Origin: JBJXGC01 sp046154545
GTDB taxonomy: Bacteria > Chloroflexota > Dehalococcoidia > Tepidiformales > Tepidiformaceae
NCBI GenBank assembly: GCA_046154545.1
Contig: JBJXGC010000043.1
Location: 1 to 18,467 of the forward strand
Reading direction: 5' to 3'
DNA length: 18,467 nucleotides
Every line of letters starts with the position of its first letter. Positions within the stretch are counted from its first letter, which is position 1. The notes beneath the pieces are model-generated. The model was given only the letters and a program-made list of their open reading frames with translations. It was not told where the DNA came from and ran no database searches. A program made the translations under genes and the position numbers. Shown in pieces: positions 14,072 through 18,467 of the stretch.

Positions 14072-15298
14072 TTACGCGACCGGTTCGAGGTGCGCCGTGG
14101 CCGGCCCGCGGCCCCCCGCGAAGGCGAACCCGAGCGTCGCCAGGGCGCCGGTCAGGGCCGCCTGCTCACCCTCGGTAGCGGTCCCCGCGAGGATGCGCAC
14201 GGCCGCGGCATCGAGGACATCAAGCGCGCCGGGCGTGTCGAGGTCGTCGTCCATCCGGTCCCGGAAGGCGGCCGCCGTCGCGTGCCCCGCGGCTTCCCCG
14301 GCGCCGCCGCCCGGCCGGACGGCGGCCTTGAGCCGTCCATAGCGCTCGCTCAGCGCTTCGAGATCGCCGGCATGGAAGTTCGCGTCGGCCCGGTAGTGCT
14401 GGCCGAGCAAGTAGAGGCGAAGCTGGCCCGGCTCCACCTTGGCCATCAGGTCCCGCGCGAAAACCAGCGTTTCCGGCTTCGATTTCGCCATCTTCCGGCC
14501 TTTGGACTGCAGCATGCCGTTGTGCATCCAGGTGCCACAGAAGGGGCTGAGGCCGCTCGCACACTCGGCCTGGGCGATCTCGTTCGTGTGGTGGGGGTAG
14601 ACGAGGTCGGAGCCGCCGCCGTGAATGTCGATCTGGGCACCCAGGTGGTCCATCGACATCGCTGTGCACTCGATACTCCACCCCGGGCGGCCCGGGCCCC
14701 AGGGGCTCTCCCATGAGGGGTCCCCGGGATCGACCGTCTGCCAGAGGAGGAAGTCGAGGTGCCCGCGCTTCTTATGCGCCCGCTTCGACTCCGGGTTCTC
14801 GAGCTTGGCCAGGCCGTCCAGCGAGGTCGCCTTCAACTCCCCGTACCGCGCAAAGGTGGTCGCTTCGAAGAAGACGTCGCCCTCGGCTTCGTACGCGTGC
14901 CCCAGTTCGACGAGCTTCGCCGTCGTCTCGATGATCTGGGGGATGTGGTCAGTCGCGAACGGGTAGGCCGTGGGGCGGAGCACGTTCAGGTTGTCCAGGT
15001 CCTTGCGGAAGAGCGCGTCGTTCTCGTCCCGGATCTCCGGGATTGGGCGGCCCTGTTCGCGCGATACGCGGATCATGTCGTCGTCGATGTCTGTGACGTT
15101 CTGCACATACCGCACGTTGTACCCGGAGGACTGCAGGTAGCGCCGGAGGGCGTCGAACTGGACGTACGAGAAGGCGTGCCCGAGGTGCGTGACGAAGTAC
15201 GGCGTGACGCCGCAGACGTAGATCCGCACCTCACCGGCCACCAACGGCTTGAACTCCCGCACCTCGTGGCCCAGCGTCGAGAACAAGCGCAACGTCAC
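14072..15298 (-). CDS. Cysteinyl-tRNA synthetase / MshC-like cysteine ligase
   Basis: The 408-residue protein belongs to the class I cysteine-activating fold shared by CysS and the mycothiol enzyme MshC. CysS is usually about 460 residues and MshC about 412. The signatures are HLGH (38-41) and KMAKS (269-273). The zinc ligands that select cysteine match E. coli CysS positions: Cys29 (CGVTPY), Cys211 (SIECTAM), His236 and Glu240 (HHTNEIAQAE). CGVTPYFVTHLGHA, GGGSDL and LLGQHYRADANF recall MshC, whereas NEIAQ recalls CysS. The C-terminus is short and lacks an obvious full anticodon-binding part. It could charge tRNA-Cys or join cysteine to an amino sugar. The GTG start at 15298 follows a GGAGG-type ribosome binding site by about 6 nt. 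It lies 55 nt after the tandem CoA-transferase stop. Confidence 0.8.
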   Translation of the reverse strand: MTLRLFSTLGHEVREFKPLVAGEVRIYVCGVTPYFVTHLGHAFSYVQFDALRRYLQSSGYNVRYVQNVTDIDDDMIRVSREQGRPIPEIRDENDALFRKDLDNLNVLRPTAYPFATDHIPQIIETTAKLVELGHAYEAEGDVFFEATTFARYGELKATSLDGLAKLENPESKRAHKKRGHLDFLLWQTVDPGDPSWESPWGPGRPGWSIECTAMSMDHLGAQIDIHGGGSDLVYPHHTNEIAQAECASGLSPFCGTWMHNGMLQSKGRKMAKSKPETLVFARDLMAKVEPGQLRLYLLGQHYRADANFHAGDLEALSERYGRLKAAVRPGGGAGEAAGHATAAAFRDRMDDDLDTPGALDVLDAAAVRILAGTATEGEQAALTGALATLGFAFAGGRGPATAHLEPVA

Positions 15299-15353
15299 AG
15301 AGTTCCTCCTCCTGTTGCTGCGAGCCTACCAGATGGCCTCGCTCCACCGCGAC

Positions 15354-17711
15354 TCAGGTGAGCACCCCTTCGGCCATGAGTTCCGCGACCTCGTCGTCTG
15401 CCATTTCCAGCACCTCGGAAAGGATGTCGAACGTGTCCGCGCCGAGCTGGTGTGACGCCCGGTACGTCGGCGGCCGGGCGCCGTTGACCGTCGCCGGGAA
15501 GCGGTCGTGCGGGTACCCGGGCGAACCGCCCGACTCCTCGGTCTGGCCGAAGAACTGCCGGTTCCGCAGCCATTCGTCGCCGGATGTGAGGTCCGTTGCG
15601 TCCTGGACTGCCCCGGCCGCCACCCCCGCCCGCTGGCAGCGCGCCATCACGTCATAGCGGTCGAGCGGCTTCGTCCAGTCCTCGATCGCGGCGTCGAGTG
15701 CGTCCTGGTTGGCCAGGCGGTCGGCATGGGTCGCGAATCGCGGGTCGCTGGCGAGTTCGCGCCGCTCCATCGCTGCGCAGAGTGCCGGCCACTGCTTCTC
15801 CCCGCTGGCCGCGATCGCGACCCACCGGTCTTCACCGGCGGCCCGATAGATCCCGTGCGGCGCCCAGGCGCCGAACGGATGGCGGTTGCCCGCTGGCGGC
15901 CGGTCAACGCCGTTCGCCAGACGGTCGATGAGTCCGGGCGCCATCAGGGCGAGTCCGAGCTCGTACTGGGAGAGATCGACTTCGAGCCCCTGGCCCGTGC
16001 GCCGCGCATGTTCCACCCCTTCCAGGATGGCGAGAGCGCCGCCCAGCCCGCTCAGGTGGTCGGTCAGCGAGAATCCGTAGCCGGCGAGCTGGCCGGGGGC
16101 GAAGTTCGTCATCTCCGTCAGCCCGACGAGGGCGTGGATCGTCGGCGCGAACGTCACGAAGTCGCGCCACGGACCCTCCTGGCCCATGCCGCCCATCGAC
16201 ACGACCGTGACCCGCGGGTTGCTCGCCGCCAGGGCGGTGCGGTCCATGCCCCAGCGCTTCAACACGCCCGCGCTGAAGTTCTCGATGACGGCGTCACTGC
16301 GTTCGGCCAGGCGGCGGGCGAGCGCCTTGCCCTTCGCCGTGGCCATATCCACCATCAGGCTCCGTTTGTTCCGGTTCCACGAGATGTAGTACGGGTGCGC
16401 CGGGCTGTTCGCCGCTCCCGACCTGGCCGCCGAGCCAAGCTTCAGCACATCCGCCCCGAGGTCGGCGAGGACCCGCGTGCCGAACGGCCCGGCGAGGACG
16501 TGGGTGAAGTCGAGGATGCGCACGCCCTCCAGGGGCCGCGCCGGAGGCACCGCATCGTTTTCGACGGCTGGCGGCCGCTCGTCCCAGCCCAGGCCAGTGG
16601 CACTCACCCGGACCGCGGGTCCGGGCACTCGGCCGTCGGCGTCGGTCCGGAACAGCCGCCCCGGCAGGGCGGCGTCGCCCACGCCCGGGACGGCCCGTGG
16701 CTCGATGAACGCGCGCGCTGCGATCTGCGGGCTCGCGAGCACCTCAGGGAAGCCGTAGGCCGGGCCCCAGGGGAGCCGCTTCGCCTGCGCTTCGGGAAAG
16801 AGCGTCGCCGACTCTTTGGTACCCACCCAATCCTTTAGCACCTGCATGACGTGGGGCAGGTCCTTGACGATCGCGATGATGTCCGGGTACTTCGCCGCGT
16901 CTCCGAGGTCCTGGGCGGCGCCATCGGCCACCAACCATGGCAGTACGGCGTCGGGGAACCGCAGCGCCGCCGTCACATGGAAGCCCTGGCCATGTTTGTC
17001 CGGGTAGACCGCGTAGGCGCGGCTCCAGTGGAGGCTTCCCTGGCGCTGGGCCACTTTCGGCCAGGGCCCATCGAAGAACCACTGCATCAGCACCTGTTCC
17101 GTGCAGGAGACGAGCGCTTCGTGCACCGACAAATCGACGTGCTGCGAACGTCCCGTCATCTGCGCCGCCCGCAGCGACGCCAGCGCACAGATGGCGCCGT
17201 AGAGCCCGGCCGTGTGGTGCGTCTGGTTCCCGTAGCCGCTGAGCGGCGGCGTGTCCTGGTCTCCCGTGACCGAGGCCGCGCCGGAGAGCGCGTTCGCCAC
17301 CAGGTCGTTGGTCACCAGGGGCGCTGCGCCCCGTCCGCCGTGCGTGAGGGAGACGCGCGTCAGGCCCGGGCGGCTCGACTCAAGCTCCGCCGGGGTGGCC
17401 GGCTCGCTACCAGCGACCCACTCCTCCAGGAGGACGTCCGTGCCCGCGACCAGGCCCAGGAGCGCTCCCCGTCCCGCCGCAGAACCCAGGTCGATCGTCG
17501 TGACCCGCTTGCCGAGGTTGTACCACGTCTCCTGGATGGAAACGCCAGAATCGCCGAAAAACGGGGGTTCGGCCGCCAGCGGGTCGCCCGCAGGGGGCAC
17601 GACCCGGACCACGTCGGCCCCTGCCTCCGCCAGGAGCTTGCCGGCGAAGGCGGCGGTCAGGCCACCGATTTCGAGCACACGGATACCGTTGAGCGGCGAC
17701 GTATCAGTCAT
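15354..17711 (-). CDS. Tandem two-domain CaiB/BaiF CoA-transferase family protein
   Basis: At 785 residues this is two class III CoA-transferase units fused head to tail. Domain 1 is about 6-380 and domain 2 about 393-785, each starting with LxGIRVLE/LEGVRILDFT. Domain 2 keeps the catalytic Asp, Asp551 in GFSLTDHLSGLGGAL, and the following RRTGQGLEVDLS. In domain 1 the matching stretch GYGNQTHHTAGL (159-170) has no Asp, with Asn162 or Gln163 in its place, so this half is probably non-catalytic. The DMSP enzyme DddD is also a tandem CaiB fusion using an Asp in its second half, but function here is not shown. No Shine-Dalgarno sequence is visible. TAACAT sits 8 nt before the ATG. It follows the hydratase-family gene by 44 nt, consistent with fatty or aromatic acyl-CoA metabolism. 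Confidence 0.88.
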   Translation of the reverse strand: MTDTSPLNGIRVLEIGGLTAAFAGKLLAEAGADVVRVVPPAGDPLAAEPPFFGDSGVSIQETWYNLGKRVTTIDLGSAAGRGALLGLVAGTDVLLEEWVAGSEPATPAELESSRPGLTRVSLTHGGRGAAPLVTNDLVANALSGAASVTGDQDTPPLSGYGNQTHHTAGLYGAICALASLRAAQMTGRSQHVDLSVHEALVSCTEQVLMQWFFDGPWPKVAQRQGSLHWSRAYAVYPDKHGQGFHVTAALRFPDAVLPWLVADGAAQDLGDAAKYPDIIAIVKDLPHVMQVLKDWVGTKESATLFPEAQAKRLPWGPAYGFPEVLASPQIAARAFIEPRAVPGVGDAALPGRLFRTDADGRVPGPAVRVSATGLGWDERPPAVENDAVPPARPLEGVRILDFTHVLAGPFGTRVLADLGADVLKLGSAARSGAANSPAHPYYISWNRNKRSLMVDMATAKGKALARRLAERSDAVIENFSAGVLKRWGMDRTALAASNPRVTVVSMGGMGQEGPWRDFVTFAPTIHALVGLTEMTNFAPGQLAGYGFSLTDHLSGLGGALAILEGVEHARRTGQGLEVDLSQYELGLALMAPGLIDRLANGVDRPPAGNRHPFGAWAPHGIYRAAGEDRWVAIAASGEKQWPALCAAMERRELASDPRFATHADRLANQDALDAAIEDWTKPLDRYDVMARCQRAGVAAGAVQDATDLTSGDEWLRNRQFFGQTEESGGSPGYPHDRFPATVNGARPPTYRASHQLGADTFDILSEVLEMADDEVAELMAEGVLT

Positions 17712-17719
17712 GGCCGGGG

Positions 17720-17725
17720 ATGTTA
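17720..17725 (-). promoter_or_regulatory. Possible -10 box of the tandem CoA-transferase gene
   Basis: On the minus strand TAACAT lies 8 nt before the ATG at 17711, inside the 44-nt gap after the hydratase-family gene. It would allow separate leaderless transcription. The -35 region is weak (TGCACT at 17 nt). Confidence 0.4.
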
Positions 17726-17755
17726 CCGGACGGGCCGCGCTCAGTGCACTCGGCC

Positions 17756-18467
17756 CTATTCACGCGGCCCGCCATAGACACTGCGGATGCTCTCGCCGCC
17801 ATCGAACCGGGCCTGGATGGCGCGCATCGTCGCGATCGCCTCAGGCGTGGTCGCCACCGACTGGAAGAGCCGCTGCTCGTTCGCAAGCGCGTCCGTCAGG
17901 TTCAGGTCGTCGTTGTCCATCAGGATCTGCTTGAGCGCCGCCAGGGCTTTCGCTGGCTGGGCGGCCATCATTCCCGCCCACTGGAGGGCAACCTCGACCG
18001 ACTTCCCGGCGGGCACGACCTCGTTCACGCCGCCGAGTTCGTAGATGCGCCGGGCCGTCATCGGCCGCCCCAGCATCACCAGCTCCGCGGCGGCCGTGCG
18101 GCCGATGATGCGCGCGACCCGGCTCGTGCCGCCGATCCCGGTCGTGAGGGCGATCTGGACCTCGGGCTGTCCGAACAGCGCCTGCTCTTCGGCGATCCGC
18201 ATGTCGCAGGCCCAGCCCAGCTCGGCCCCACCCCCGGAACAGTCCCCGGAGACGGCGGCGATGGTCACGACCGGGGTCTTCCCTATCTCCTGGAGCGCGT
18301 TGAACCAGGCAAGCCCCGGCGCCGTCGTGGGCTTGCCCTCGATCCCGTCAGCGAGGTCCTGGAGCCAGGCGTGTTCGAACCAGTGGCCGGGCACCCCCGA
18401 TGCGAGCACCGTGACCCGGGCCCCGGACTCGCGCGCCTCTTTCATCGCCGCCGCAAGCTCCCCGATC
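17756..18467 (-). CDS. Enoyl-CoA hydratase/isomerase family protein (5' end cut by window)
   Basis: Crotonase-family enzymes hydrate or isomerise acyl-CoA double bonds, or do related CoA chemistry. About 236 residues are visible. The frame stays open to the window edge, and an apparent ATG at 18445 is internal, so 20-45 N-terminal residues are missing. GGGAELGWACDMRIAEE and FGQPEVQIAL carry the two Glu positions used for catalysis (codons at 18221-18223 and 18161-18163). The usual GGTxRxxRxxG, ELxMLGRPMTA and GGVNEVVP strings follow. The first oxyanion-hole motif, normally FxAGAD-like, is instead GHWFEHAWL, so the activity may differ from hydration. It is the first visible gene of the leftward operon and would feed or use the products of the adjacent CoA-transferase. 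Confidence 0.85.
   Translation of the reverse strand, partial: IGELAAAMKEARESGARVTVLASGVPGHWFEHAWLQDLADGIEGKPTTAPGLAWFNALQEIGKTPVVTIAAVSGDCSGGGAELGWACDMRIAEEQALFGQPEVQIALTTGIGGTSRVARIIGRTAAAELVMLGRPMTARRIYELGGVNEVVPAGKSVEVALQWAGMMAAQPAKALAALKQILMDNDDLNLTDALANEQRLFQSVATTPEAIATMRAIQARFDGGESIRSVYGGPRE

Noticed and set aside
15507..16838. Plus-strand frame opposite the tandem CoA-transferase (443 aa)
   Set aside because: Arg-, Pro- and Gly-rich antisense frame of a well-supported gene.
1..18467. CRISPR array, insertion sequence, prophage or tRNA/rRNA genes
   Set aside because: I saw no spaced repeats, transposase motifs, terminal inverted repeats or RNA gene folds apart from the glmS ribozyme.

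Overview
The window is about 18.5 kb of high-GC bacterial chromosome with tightly packed housekeeping and lipid/CoA genes. Gene content and protein style suggest a Chloroflexota bacterium, perhaps near Dehalococcoidia or Tepidiformia. The clues are a primase zinc finger with a CFGSCG knuckle, an F420-type deazaflavin enzyme, a membrane SH3/CARDB protein, CaiB/BaiF CoA-transferases, and genes that appear to start without a leader. This placement is an inference from style, not a database match.

Region 1 (1-4965, + strand): the 3' end of an unrecognised gene, then a roughly 470-nt non-coding stretch, then glmS and ppsA. The stretch before glmS holds a complete, GC-rich glmS self-cleaving ribozyme (about 434-575). 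Its conserved core and P1, P2, P3, P4 and P4.1 can all be traced by eye. It should tie GlmS synthesis to glucosamine-6-phosphate. ppsA (PEP synthase) has its own promoter with a perfect TATAAT.

Region 2 (5049-10830): a minus-strand gene for a small protein with a degenerate GGDEF domain, then the + strand genes dgt (dNTP triphosphohydrolase), a membrane SH3/CARDB protein, and dnaG (primase). No rpoD follows dnaG. Instead there is a compact unit of TTGACA promoter, 30-codon membrane peptide with a strong ribosome binding site, and strong hairpin terminator.

Region 3 (10882-13604): a membrane HD-GYP protein (minus strand), divergent from a CaiB/BaiF CoA-transferase (+ strand).

Region 4 (13616-18467, minus strand): a probable operon reading leftward. 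It encodes an enoyl-CoA hydratase-family protein (cut by the window edge), a tandem two-domain CaiB/BaiF protein whose first domain seems to lack the catalytic Asp, a cysteinyl-tRNA synthetase/MshC-like ligase, and a deazaflavin-dependent nitroreductase-family protein. The mix suggests acyl-CoA breakdown alongside thiol or F420 redox chemistry, but substrates cannot be read from sequence.

Two translation-start classes stand out. glmS, ppsA, the membrane peptide, the GGDEF-like gene, the CysS/MshC-like gene and the nitroreductase gene have good Shine-Dalgarno sites. dgt, dnaG and both CoA-transferase genes have none, but carry a TANNNT box 8-9 nt before the ATG, as expected for leaderless mRNAs.
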